Position numbers and translations under genes: made by a program. Shown in pieces: positions 8,476-15,937 of a stretch of DNA of 64,000 bases (positions are counted from its first letter, which is position 1; every line of letters starts with the position of its first letter). The notes under the pieces were generated by a model. The model did no database searches and was not told where the DNA came from. It worked only from the letters and a program-made list of their open reading frames with translations. Origin of the DNA: Bacillota bacterium (lineage in GTDB: Bacteria > Bacillota > Sulfobacillia > JABLXB01); assembly GCA_013178305.1 (NCBI GenBank), contig JABLXB010000008.1, forward strand, positions 175,776-239,775, in the 5' to 3' direction.

Positions 8476-9276
8476 ATGGGAGAGGCGTACGTGGTCACCT
8501 CCGGCAAGGGAGGGGTGGGCAAGACCACAGCCGTGGCGAACATCGGGACGGCGCTGGCGCTTATGGGCAACAAGGTTGTGATGATAGACGCGGACATCGG
8601 GCTCAGGAACCTGGACGTCGTGATGGGCCTCGAGCAGCGTATAGTATACGATCTGGTTGACGTGGTCGAGGGCTACTGCAGGCTCCGGAACGCCCTGATA
8701 CGGGACAAGCGGGTCGAAGGGCTTTTCCTGCTGCCCGCCGCCCAGACCAAGGATAAGACCGCAGTCAGGCCGGACCAGATGAAGAAGCTCGTCGAGGACC
8801 TCAAGGGCGACCACGACTACGTCATAGTCGACTGCCCCGCGGGGATCGAGCAGGGATTCAAGAACGCGGTAGCGGGTGCGGACAAGGCGCTCATTATCAC
8901 CACCCCGGAGGTATCCGCGGTGCGCGACGCCGACCGGATTATCGGCCTGCTCGAAGCCACGGAGATGGAGCCCCCGAGGCTCGTGATAAACAGGATAAGG
9001 CCTCACATGGTCAAGCGCGGCGACATGCTCGACGTGCAGGACATCGTCGATATCCTTGCCATCGATCTCATCGGCGTGGTGCCGGACGACGACAGCATCA
9101 TAGTGACGACGAACAAGGGAGAACCGGCGGTACTGAGCCAGAGCAGCCGCGCCGGCGAGGCATACAGGCATGTGGCGCTGAGGCTCACGGGGGAACAGGT
9201 ACCCTTCGTGTCTCTTGAAGAGCAGCAGGGGATTTTCGACCGGTTGCGGAAGTTGTTTGGATTGGGGAGCCGGTGA
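8476..9276 (+). CDS. minD: Septum site-determining ATPase MinD
   Basis: A 266-residue deviant-Walker ATPase that binds the membrane and MinC. The protein begins MGEAYVVTSGKGGVGKTTA, where the deviant Walker A (KGGVGKTT) carries the signature lysine. It continues with VVMIDADIGLRNLDVVMGLE and DYVIVDCPAGIEQGF. The C-terminus ends with an amphipathic helix rich in Phe, Leu and Arg (IFDRLRKLFGLG), the membrane-targeting sequence. ATG 8476 follows GGGGAGGAG. It overlaps neither neighbour; minE starts five bases after its stop. Confidence 0.96.
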   Translation: MGEAYVVTSGKGGVGKTTAVANIGTALALMGNKVVMIDADIGLRNLDVVMGLEQRIVYDLVDVVEGYCRLRNALIRDKRVEGLFLLPAAQTKDKTAVRPDQMKKLVEDLKGDHDYVIVDCPAGIEQGFKNAVAGADKALIITTPEVSAVRDADRIIGLLEATEMEPPRLVINRIRPHMVKRGDMLDVQDIVDILAIDLIGVVPDDDSIIVTTNKGEPAVLSQSSRAGEAYRHVALRLTGEQVPFVSLEEQQGIFDRLRKLFGLGSR

Positions 9277-9280
9277 GGGG

Positions 9281-9574
9281 GTGAGTCTGACGGGTCTTTT
9301 CAGCGCGTTCGGCGCCAAGGGATTGGGCAGTAAGGGCATAGCGAAAGAACGACTGCGCGTTACGCTGGCCAACGACAGGGCTCAGGTCACCCCGAACTTC
9401 CTCGAGATGCTCAAGGAAGACATGGCCAGCGCGGTCTCCAAGTACATGGAGATCGACTGTTCGGCCATAAGCGTGAACCTATCCAATTCGGAAAGCTCGA
9501 TATCGCTCGTGGCAAGTATTCCCGTCAGGAGGGTCAAGCGTACGAGCGAGTTCTCGGGCTCGCGGCGGCTCTAG
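9281..9574 (+). CDS. minE: Cell division topological specificity factor MinE
   Basis: A 97-residue protein with an N-terminal amphipathic segment, the contact helix (AKERLRVTLANDRAQVTPNFLEMLKEDM) and a C-terminal beta-rich dimerisation domain (ISLVASIPVRRVKR). MinE stimulates MinD ATPase and keeps the inhibitor at the poles. Start GTG 9281 lies five bases after the minD stop. The presence of MinE, instead of or besides DivIVA, shows an oscillating-type Min system, as in many Clostridia. Confidence 0.93.
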   Translation: MSLTGLFSAFGAKGLGSKGIAKERLRVTLANDRAQVTPNFLEMLKEDMASAVSKYMEIDCSAISVNLSNSESSISLVASIPVRRVKRTSEFSGSRRL

Positions 9575-9603
9575 GGTAGGAATGTCGCGATGAGGATGTT
9601 TGG

Positions 9604-10734
9604 ATGAGGACCAGGCGCAGGGTGATAAAGGATATCGACTGGTCGCTGGTTGCGGCCGTACTGATCCTCACGGGGGTCAGCCTCCCCATGATCGCCAGCG
9701 CCACTCAGGCCACCACGACGGGCGACTACTCGCTTGTGGTGCGCCAGGCGGTGGCGGCCGGCCTCGGCGTGATCGCCGTTTGCGTCGTATTGCTCGTGGA
9801 CTACACGGACCTGATGAGGTTCTCCCGGCTCATCTACGCAGGTAACCTGGGGCTGCTCGTGGCGGTACTGCTCAGGGGGAGGTCTGCGCTGGGTGCTCAG
9901 AGGTGGCTCCAGCTGGGGCCGATCCCGCTGCAGCCGTCGGAGGTAGCCAAGATAGCGGTCATCGTGACGCTCGCGTCGGTACTCGCCCGCCGCGAGGACG
10001 AGAGCGAGAGCCTGTGGGGTGTTTTCTGGACTTTCGCGCACATTGCGCTACCGATGGCCCTCGTGCTGAAGCAGCCGGACCTCGGCACGTCCCTGGTGTT
10101 CCTGGCGGTGGCGTTTGGGATGCTGCTGGTTTCCGGCGCCAAGTTCGGGTATCTCGCGACCGTATTCGGCGGTGGTCTCGCTAGCGCCGTGGGCGCGATA
10201 GTAGCCCACTTCAGGTGGGGATTGCCACTGCCACTGAAGGAATACCAGCTAAAGCGCCTGATCATCTTCACAAACCCCGGCATAGACCCTCTCGGGGCCG
10301 GGTACCACATCAGGCAATCCATCATCGCGGTGGGCTCCGGCCGGCTGTTCGGCAAAGGCCTGTTCGCAGGGACGCAGAACCAGCTCAGGTTCCTCCCGTT
10401 CCAGCACACGGACTTCATATTCTCCGTCATAGGCGAGGAACTCGGTTATGTCGGCGGGGTCGCGATCCTCCTCGTGTACCTGTTCGTGATATGGCGCGGC
10501 CTGCGGATAGCCGCGTCCGCCCGCGATTCGTATGGGGCGCTGCTGGCCACCGGCGTCGTCTCCGTGTTCGCCTTCCACATAATCGTGAACGTGGGGATGA
10601 CTATCGGGGTCATGCCTGTCACCGGCATCCCGCTTCCCTTCATGAGCTACGGGGGCACGTCCCTCGTCACAAACATGGTGGGTGTCGGTATCCTGCTCAA
10701 CGTGTACATGCGCAGGCACCGGATCCTGTTCTGA
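9604..10734 (+). CDS. rodA: Peptidoglycan glycosyltransferase RodA (SEDS family)
   Basis: A 376-residue polytopic protein (about ten helices) of the SEDS family that polymerises glycan strands with PBP2. Diagnostic segments are LGAQRWLQLGPIPLQPSEVAKIAVI, LKQPDLGTSLVF, the conserved GxGLFxGTQNQLRFLPFQHTDFIFSVIGEELG block and a final PLPFMSYGGTSLVTNM. Its place after PBP2 and the Min genes, rather than with murein precursor genes, argues for RodA over FtsW. ATG 9604 is the natural start. It is the last gene of the cell-shape cluster. Confidence 0.94.
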   Translation: MRTRRRVIKDIDWSLVAAVLILTGVSLPMIASATQATTTGDYSLVVRQAVAAGLGVIAVCVVLLVDYTDLMRFSRLIYAGNLGLLVAVLLRGRSALGAQRWLQLGPIPLQPSEVAKIAVIVTLASVLARREDESESLWGVFWTFAHIALPMALVLKQPDLGTSLVFLAVAFGMLLVSGAKFGYLATVFGGGLASAVGAIVAHFRWGLPLPLKEYQLKRLIIFTNPGIDPLGAGYHIRQSIIAVGSGRLFGKGLFAGTQNQLRFLPFQHTDFIFSVIGEELGYVGGVAILLVYLFVIWRGLRIAASARDSYGALLATGVVSVFAFHIIVNVGMTIGVMPVTGIPLPFMSYGGTSLVTNMVGVGILLNVYMRRHRILF

Positions 10735-10821
10735 GCCCGGCCGCGGCCTGCCCGGAGCACACGTCGCATGCCCTCCCTCCAGCTTGTCAAATGGATCACG
10801 CGAAAAAGTTCCAAAACCCCC
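10735..10821 (+). other. Short intergenic stretch after rodA
   Basis: GC-rich sequence without an obvious coding frame. Self-complementary GGCCGCGGCC is present at about 10739 but no T-tract follows, so no terminator is called. Confidence 0.4.
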
Positions 10822-10850
10822 TTGACGAACGCTCGCTCCGCTCATAGAAT
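10822..10850 (+). promoter_or_regulatory. Sigma-A type promoter of the glutamate synthase genes
   Basis: TTGACG at 10822-10827 and TAGAAT at 10845-10850 are separated by exactly 17 bases and followed by an A/T-rich start region (about 10857). It is among the best promoter matches in the window and lies in front of the split glutamate synthase operon. Confidence 0.8.
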
Positions 10851-10916
10851 ACCTACTTAAATAACCATTTTGCGGCCAGCAGACGGCACCTGCGCCGGTT
10901 GCGGGGGTGTCTCGTT

Positions 10917-12062
10917 TTGTCTAATGGATCAGATCCAAGTTGCCGGTTCCGCGAGGGCACGGTCCGCATACCGTCGGGGTGCGCAATCGCTGCGGTAGTC
11001 TCCGAGAAAGGCGATTATCTCCCTCCGGGAAGGATCGTTTCGATGCTGGCCGTGATGAGGGAGCGCAGCAACGGCCTCGGTGGCGGGTTTGCCGCGTACG
11101 GGATTTACGGATACGACGGGTTCGTCCTCCACGCGATGTGCGACGACATGGTCGCGCTGCGACGCCTCAAATCCTACCTTAAGCCCAGGTTCAAGGTGGT
11201 TTCGGACGAACCCCTCCCTACGAGGCCATCGCCGCGGGTGCGTAACGCTCCGGTGCTTGCCAGGTTCTTCGGCAACCCCGCGACCGGACCTGACCCCGAG
11301 CAGGCTGTCGCCTCAATGACGATGGAGGTGAACTCGACAGTCCCCGGGGCCTTCATCTTCTCGTCCGGAAGGGACATGGGCGTCTTCAAGGCGTCCGCGT
11401 TCCCGGAGGACGTTGCCGAGTTTTTTCGCCTGGAGGAGTACACCGCGCGAATATGGACCGGTCACGGCAGGTTCCCGACGAACTCGCCGGGCTGGTGGGG
11501 CGGTGCCCACCCGTTCGCGCTCCTCGATTGGTCAGTGGTGCACAATGGTGAGCTTTCCTCCTACGGGACGAACCGCCGGTTCGTCGAGAACTCCGGGTAC
11601 CGCGTCTCGCTCCTCACAGACACCGAGGTGATCGTGTACGTGTTCGATTATCTCGTGCGCGTGAAAGGGATGACGCTGGAGAAGGCGGCGGCCGTGGTGG
11701 CGCCGCCTTTCTGGCGTGAGATAGACGCGATGGGCGATGGTGGCCGCGAGTATGCCAGGGTCCGCTCTGTGTATGGCGGCGCACTGCTCAACGGGCCATT
11801 CAGCATCGTGCTCGCCAACGGCGACGGGGTACTCGCGTTGGCCGACAGGCTCGCACTGCGGCCCCTCGTCGTGGGGCGCGAAGGCCACCTCGTCTACGTG
11901 GCGTCCGAGGAGGCGGCCATCGCGGCGGTGGCTGGCGCCGGCTGTGGAGTCTCGTTTCCCGCCGGCGGTGAGCCGGTCGTAGTCTCGACCGGGAAGGGAC
12001 GGCGCGATCATGCCCCCGAGCGGGCGGCGGCAAGATCGCAGGCCTCGGGGGGATCGAGATGA
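10917..12062 (+). CDS. Class II glutamine amidotransferase subunit of split (archaeal-type) glutamate synthase
   Basis: This protein should hydrolyse glutamine and pass ammonia to the FMN-containing synthase subunit encoded next. The Ntn-type nucleophile is Cys in IPSGCAIAAVV (base 10980), followed by RSNGLGGGFAAYGIYG and by TGHGRFPTNSPGWWGGAHPFALLDWSVVHNGELSSYG, which are clear class II amidotransferase motifs. About 380 residues is normal for the stand-alone version. The start is doubtful: TTG 10917 (or 10899) gives about 20 residues before Cys that would have to be removed, while a GAGGG site at 10953-10957 points to the non-standard ATA at 10968. The stop overlaps the next gene (ATGA). 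Confidence 0.85.
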   Translation: MSNGSDPSCRFREGTVRIPSGCAIAAVVSEKGDYLPPGRIVSMLAVMRERSNGLGGGFAAYGIYGYDGFVLHAMCDDMVALRRLKSYLKPRFKVVSDEPLPTRPSPRVRNAPVLARFFGNPATGPDPEQAVASMTMEVNSTVPGAFIFSSGRDMGVFKASAFPEDVAEFFRLEEYTARIWTGHGRFPTNSPGWWGGAHPFALLDWSVVHNGELSSYGTNRRFVENSGYRVSLLTDTEVIVYVFDYLVRVKGMTLEKAAAVVAPPFWREIDAMGDGGREYARVRSVYGGALLNGPFSIVLANGDGVLALADRLALRPLVVGREGHLVYVASEEAAIAAVAGAGCGVSFPAGGEPVVVSTGKGRRDHAPERAAARSQASGGSR

Positions 12063-13537
12063 GCAGGTTCAGGGTTTCCATCGACAGGACGCTCTGTAAG
12101 CAGTGCATGCGGTGTGTAACGCAGTGCACCTTCGGCGCGATCGAGGCGTGGCGGCCCCCCGAGGTTCCGGGAGAGCCCAGGTGGCACATCCAGTCGATAC
12201 CGAGGCCGAAGGACAGCCTGTGCGCTGGCTGCCTCAGGTGCGAGTTCGACTGCCCGTTCGGGGCGATAACGGTGGGGTTGAGGCCACCCTCCATCCGGCC
12301 GAACGGCCACTGGAGCGAATCGAGCGTCAGCGACATCTACCAGCAGGCGGAACACGGCAAGAAGCTCCTCTCGGGCTCCGGTTCGGATTCGCGGCTCCCG
12401 GCCATCTGGGACCGGCTCCTGCTCGACGCGTGCCAGGTGACGAACCCGCCGATAGACCCGCTCAGGGAGCCGATGGAGACGGTGACGTTCCTCGGCGGAA
12501 GGCGCGACACACCCCCCGTCAGGCTTGGGTTCCCCGTGATGTTCGCCGCCATGTCCTACGGAGCCGTCAGCCTCAACGTGCAGAAAGCCCTGGTGGCCGC
12601 GGCCGCGCGTCACGGTACGCTGATGAACTGCGGCGAAGGAGGGCTCGCGCACGAGCTTCGCGAGCAGTCGTCCAGCATTGTGGTGCAGTGCGCTTCGGGG
12701 CGGTTCGGGGTAGACCTCGATTACCTGAATGCTGGCGCCGCGGTCGAGATCAAGGTCGGCCAGGGGGCGAAACCGGGCATCGGCGGCCACCTTCCCGGCG
12801 AGAAGGTCACCGAATCGATAGCTCGCACCAGGATGATACCCGAGGGTTCGGACGCGATTTCCCCCGCCCCGCACCACGACGTGTATTCCATCGAGGACAT
12901 CAGGCAGCTCATCTACGCGGTGAAGGAGGCTACCGGATACTCGAGACCTGTCGGGGTCAAGGTGGCCGCGGTACACAACATCAGTTCCATCGCATCCGGC
13001 CTGGCGCGTGCCGGCGCGGACTTCATCAGTATTGACGGTTTCAGAGGGGGGACGGGCGCAGCCCCGAGGACCCTCCGCGACAATTTCGGTCTTCCGCTCG
13101 AGCTGGCGATTGCTGCGGTCGACGACAGGCTCCGCCATGACGGCCTTCGGGAGGACGTGACCATCATCGCGTCCGGAGGGATCCGCTCCGCGGCGGACGT
13201 CCTGAAGGCGATAGCGCTGGGGGCGGACATCGCCGCCGTGAGCACGGCGGCGCTCGTCGCACTGGGGTGTCACCTGTGCCAGATGTGCTACACGGGCAAG
13301 TGCGCGTGGGGGATCACCACGCAGCGACCGGACCTAGTCGAGCGGCTCGAGCCTTCGGAGGCGACCGAGCGGCTCTCGAACCTCCTCGGGGCCTGGAAAA
13401 TGGAAATGGAGGAGATGCTCGGGGCGCTCGGGATAAACGCTATAGAAAGCCTGAGGAGTAACCGCGACAGGCTCAGGGCCGTGGAGATCAGCGAGTGCGC
13501 GCTGAAGGTCCTCGGCGTGGCGCACGCCGGGGCATGA
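12059..13537 (+). CDS. Glutamate synthase FMN-binding subunit with N-terminal ferredoxin domain
   Basis: This 492-residue protein corresponds to the synthase (FMN, 3Fe-4S) domain of GltB, which makes glutamate from 2-oxoglutarate and ammonia. Residues 10-80 hold two 4Fe-4S motifs (CKQCMRCVTQCTFGA and CAGCLRCEFDCPFGA). The TIM-barrel follows, with FPVMFAAMSYGAVSLNVQKAL, NCGEGGL, VEIKVGQGAKPGIGGHLPGEKV, FISIDGFRGGTGAAP and IASGGIRSAADVLKAIALGAD. A CHLCQMCYTGKCAWGI motif near residue 410 supplies the cysteines of the Fe-S cluster. This is the layout of archaeal-type glutamate synthases. No NADPH-oxidoreductase (GltD-like) gene is nearby. Start ATG 12059 overlaps the previous stop. Confidence 0.9.
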   Translation: MSRFRVSIDRTLCKQCMRCVTQCTFGAIEAWRPPEVPGEPRWHIQSIPRPKDSLCAGCLRCEFDCPFGAITVGLRPPSIRPNGHWSESSVSDIYQQAEHGKKLLSGSGSDSRLPAIWDRLLLDACQVTNPPIDPLREPMETVTFLGGRRDTPPVRLGFPVMFAAMSYGAVSLNVQKALVAAAARHGTLMNCGEGGLAHELREQSSSIVVQCASGRFGVDLDYLNAGAAVEIKVGQGAKPGIGGHLPGEKVTESIARTRMIPEGSDAISPAPHHDVYSIEDIRQLIYAVKEATGYSRPVGVKVAAVHNISSIASGLARAGADFISIDGFRGGTGAAPRTLRDNFGLPLELAIAAVDDRLRHDGLREDVTIIASGGIRSAADVLKAIALGADIAAVSTAALVALGCHLCQMCYTGKCAWGITTQRPDLVERLEPSEATERLSNLLGAWKMEMEEMLGALGINAIESLRSNRDRLRAVEISECALKVLGVAHAGA

Positions 13538-13551
13538 GGGGGCTTTGCGAA

Positions 13552-14358
13552 GTGAGAACAGCCACCATTGACGCGTCGGGCCTCACGTACAGGGAACTCA
13601 ACGCGCGGATACGCGACCTCGCCGCGGATCACGATGTCCTGGAACTGACGTCGGTGAGAGGGCACCGGTACATAGGGACGGGCACGACGTCGAAATGCCG
13701 GATAGACGTCCACGGCACGCCCGGGCAGGACCTGGGCGTATTCCTGGACGGGCCCGAGATCCGCGTTTTCGGGAACGCGCAGGACGGCGTGGGGAACACG
13801 ATGAATTCGGGGCGGATCGTTGTAGACGGCCGCGTCGGGCACATCGCCGCCATGTCCGCGAGGGGCGGCCGCCTCTTCGTACGCGGTCACGCGGGACCCC
13901 GCGCGGCGGTGCACATGAAGAGTAGCGGCGCGGTCATGCCGGTGGTCGTAATAGGCGGTTCCGCTGGTCCTTTCCTTGGGGAGTACATGAGCGGCGGCGT
14001 GGTGGTCGTGTTGAACGTTGCGGGCAACGGCGCCGCGGCCACAGCGAACCCCGCCGTCGCCGGCTTGACAGGCGCCACCGGCGGCGCGCGCGTCCTTCGC
14101 GCTGGCACGGTTGCCGCCGGCATTCACGGCGGAACTATCTTCATCCGCGGCGCGGTGGACCCTGCCGCGGTCTGGGATGGGGCACAGGTAGGCCCCGCGG
14201 GCGACGGCGAGCTGCGGATGTTGTCCGGGATCCTGCAGGAGTTCTGCGAATGCTTCAGCGGCCGGTTCGACTACGAGAGGCTCGCGACCGGCGGTTATAC
14301 CGCCATACGGCCGCGCTCGCACAAGCCGTATTCGAACCAGTACTGGCACGAGGGCTAG
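13552..14358 (+). CDS. Glutamate synthase GXGXG (domain 3) subunit
   Basis: A 268-residue protein made of the right-handed beta-helix repeats that form the C-terminal domain of GltB and are also found in FwdC/FmdC. Repeated G-x-x-x-G-x-x-x-G patterns run through it (GNAQDGVGNTMNSGRIVVDGRVGHIAAMSARGG split over several turns, then GGSAGPFLGEYMSGGVVVVLN). It should serve as the structural third part of the split enzyme. GTG 13552 follows GAGGGGG at good distance; ATG 13534, overlapping the previous stop as ATGA, is the alternative. It ends tail to tail with the hydrogenase protease gene, overlapping it by four bases. Confidence 0.85.
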   Translation: MRTATIDASGLTYRELNARIRDLAADHDVLELTSVRGHRYIGTGTTSKCRIDVHGTPGQDLGVFLDGPEIRVFGNAQDGVGNTMNSGRIVVDGRVGHIAAMSARGGRLFVRGHAGPRAAVHMKSSGAVMPVVVIGGSAGPFLGEYMSGGVVVVLNVAGNGAAATANPAVAGLTGATGGARVLRAGTVAAGIHGGTIFIRGAVDPAAVWDGAQVGPAGDGELRMLSGILQEFCECFSGRFDYERLATGGYTAIRPRSHKPYSNQYWHEG

Positions 14359-14867
14359 CTGGATCCGGGAGCGGACTCAAACCCCATCGACCCGCTGATC
14401 AGCGCAAGGACCTCATCGACGAGCGCCTGGATGAACGAATCCCATGAATCGACAAGCGCCCCGGTCAGTCCATCGCCGGGAAGGGTGGAACCCGCCTCTA
14501 CGCCGACGAGGGTCACGGATCTGGGGGCGATCCCCATGATATTCAGCGGGGCGAGCATGGCCTCCAACCCGAGGGTGTGTAGCGACAGCCGGCCTGCGTG
14601 TCCGTACCCGGTTCTCGAATACTCCAGCGGGCTTCGTACCACAGTCCCGGCGGGCCTCCCGGTTGAAACGGCGTCCACCACAATGATGTCGAGCGGCTCG
14701 TTGTAGAGACGCGGTGTCACCGCGGGAAGCACATCGGGGGCGCACGCAGTGGCCTCCACGAATTCCACTGGTCCGGGCCAGGCTCTGCCGGAGACCTCCC
14801 GCACCGCCCTGAGACCGGCCGCATCATCCGACATTGCAGGGTGCCCCATGCCGATAACCCAGACCGT
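14355..14867 (-). CDS. Hydrogenase maturation protease (HyaD/HycI-like), start codon non-standard
   Basis: These endopeptidases trim the C-terminal tail of the [NiFe] hydrogenase large subunit after nickel insertion. The N-terminal glycine-rich motif (VWVIGMGHPAMSDDAAG), an internal Glu (VEFVEATACAPD) and DIIVVDAVSTGRPAGTV are family features; the conserved acidic residues that bind nickel can be matched to the Glu and Asp here. The frame contains no ATG, GTG or TTG before the motif. ATG 14849 would remove the first strand of the fold. ACG 14867 has a GGGAGG ribosome site eight bases upstream (bases 14876-14881) and gives 170 residues. The gene is divergent from the hydrogenase subunits. Confidence 0.78.
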   Translation of the reverse strand, partial: TVWVIGMGHPAMSDDAAGLRAVREVSGRAWPGPVEFVEATACAPDVLPAVTPRLYNEPLDIIVVDAVSTGRPAGTVVRSPLEYSRTGYGHAGRLSLHTLGLEAMLAPLNIMGIAPRSVTLVGVEAGSTLPGDGLTGALVDSWDSFIQALVDEVLALISGSMGFESAPGSS

Positions 14868-14959
14868 CTCAAATACCTCCCACTGCGCGCGCCCGTCTCA
14901 AACGGGCCATTGATCCGGCCAACAGCATAGTATGTATCCGGCGGCATGCCGGTTCGAAG

Positions 14960-15937
14960 GTGGCAGCGCGGTCCGTGGATTACTGCGATTTCAGGGATCT
15001 CGTAACGTGTAGCGGCGAGAACACCACCGCCGTTCTCATCCGGGAGCTCAACCGGTTTCTCGACCAGGCGGCAAAACCGAAGCCCCCCGTCATCTGGTTT
15101 GAGGCCAACGCCTGCTCGGGGGATTCAATATCGTTGTTTAACGCCGCCGGCCCGGGCCTCGAGCAGATACTGTCCTCAATTATCGATCTGCGATACAGTA
15201 ACGCGCTCATGGCTGCCGAGGGGCCGGCGGCCATCGAGGAGCTCGCCGCAGCCGCGACCGCGAACGCGGGGGTATTCGTACTGGTGGTCGAGGGCGCCAT
15301 CCCGGTGGCGGCCCGGGGAAGGTATGGCATCGTATCATGGCGGGGGCCAATGGGTACCGCGGGGGACGCGGTGACAGTCGCTTCGATCGTCGAATGGCTG
15401 GGGTCCCTTGCGGGGTCAGTAGTCGCCGTAGGAACGTGCGCCACGCACGGCGGCCCGTCCGCCGCGAGGCCGAATCCGAGCGGCAGCCTGGGGACCTCGG
15501 CGGCTCTCGGCCGGAGAGACGTGATAAACGTCACGGGTTGCCCGGCTCACCCGGACTGGACGATGGCGACACTCGCCCACCTCCTGATGTACGGCCCTCC
15601 TGGGCTCGACAGGTGGGGCAGACCCACCCTGATATACGGGGACACCGTACACCGCCACTGCCAGCGGCGATCGTACTTCGACCGGGGCGAATTCGCCACC
15701 GGCCCCGGACGGCGCGAGTGCATGTTCGAGGCCGGGTGCGTGGGGCCGGTCACCCATTCAGATTGCCCGTATAGGCAGTGGAATTCGTACGTGAACTGGC
15801 CGGTAAAGGCGAGCACCCCGTGCATTGGCTGCACGACACCGGAATTTCCCGACGGCTCCACACCATTTTTCGCGCCGCTTCCGGTCAAGCGCCCGGGTTC
15901 GCCGCCCGGCGGGCATAAGGAGGGGATTCGAGTCTGA
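14960..15937 (+). CDS. [NiFe] hydrogenase small subunit
   Basis: The electron-transfer subunit of a [NiFe] hydrogenase. Cluster ligands visible along the 325 residues are CSGD in WFEANACSGDSISLFN (normally CxGC), VGTCATHGG and VTGCPAHPDWT for the proximal cluster, HRHCQRRSYF with ECMFEAGCVG for the distal cluster, and HSDCPYRQWN with PCIGCTTPEFPD for the medial one. The second proximal cysteine is replaced by Asp, as reported for the 3Cys/1Asp cluster of group 1h/5 (actinobacterial-type) hydrogenases. No Tat signal or membrane anchor is seen, so it is probably cytoplasmic. GTG 14960 is the most upstream reasonable start. Its stop overlaps the CTG start of the large subunit. Confidence 0.88.
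   Translation: MAARSVDYCDFRDLVTCSGENTTAVLIRELNRFLDQAAKPKPPVIWFEANACSGDSISLFNAAGPGLEQILSSIIDLRYSNALMAAEGPAAIEELAAAATANAGVFVLVVEGAIPVAARGRYGIVSWRGPMGTAGDAVTVASIVEWLGSLAGSVVAVGTCATHGGPSAARPNPSGSLGTSAALGRRDVINVTGCPAHPDWTMATLAHLLMYGPPGLDRWGRPTLIYGDTVHRHCQRRSYFDRGEFATGPGRRECMFEAGCVGPVTHSDCPYRQWNSYVNWPVKASTPCIGCTTPEFPDGSTPFFAPLPVKRPGSPPGGHKEGIRV

Noticed and set aside
7948..9372. Long antisense frame over minC-minD
   Set aside because: Shadow of well-recognised Min genes; no family-like sequence.
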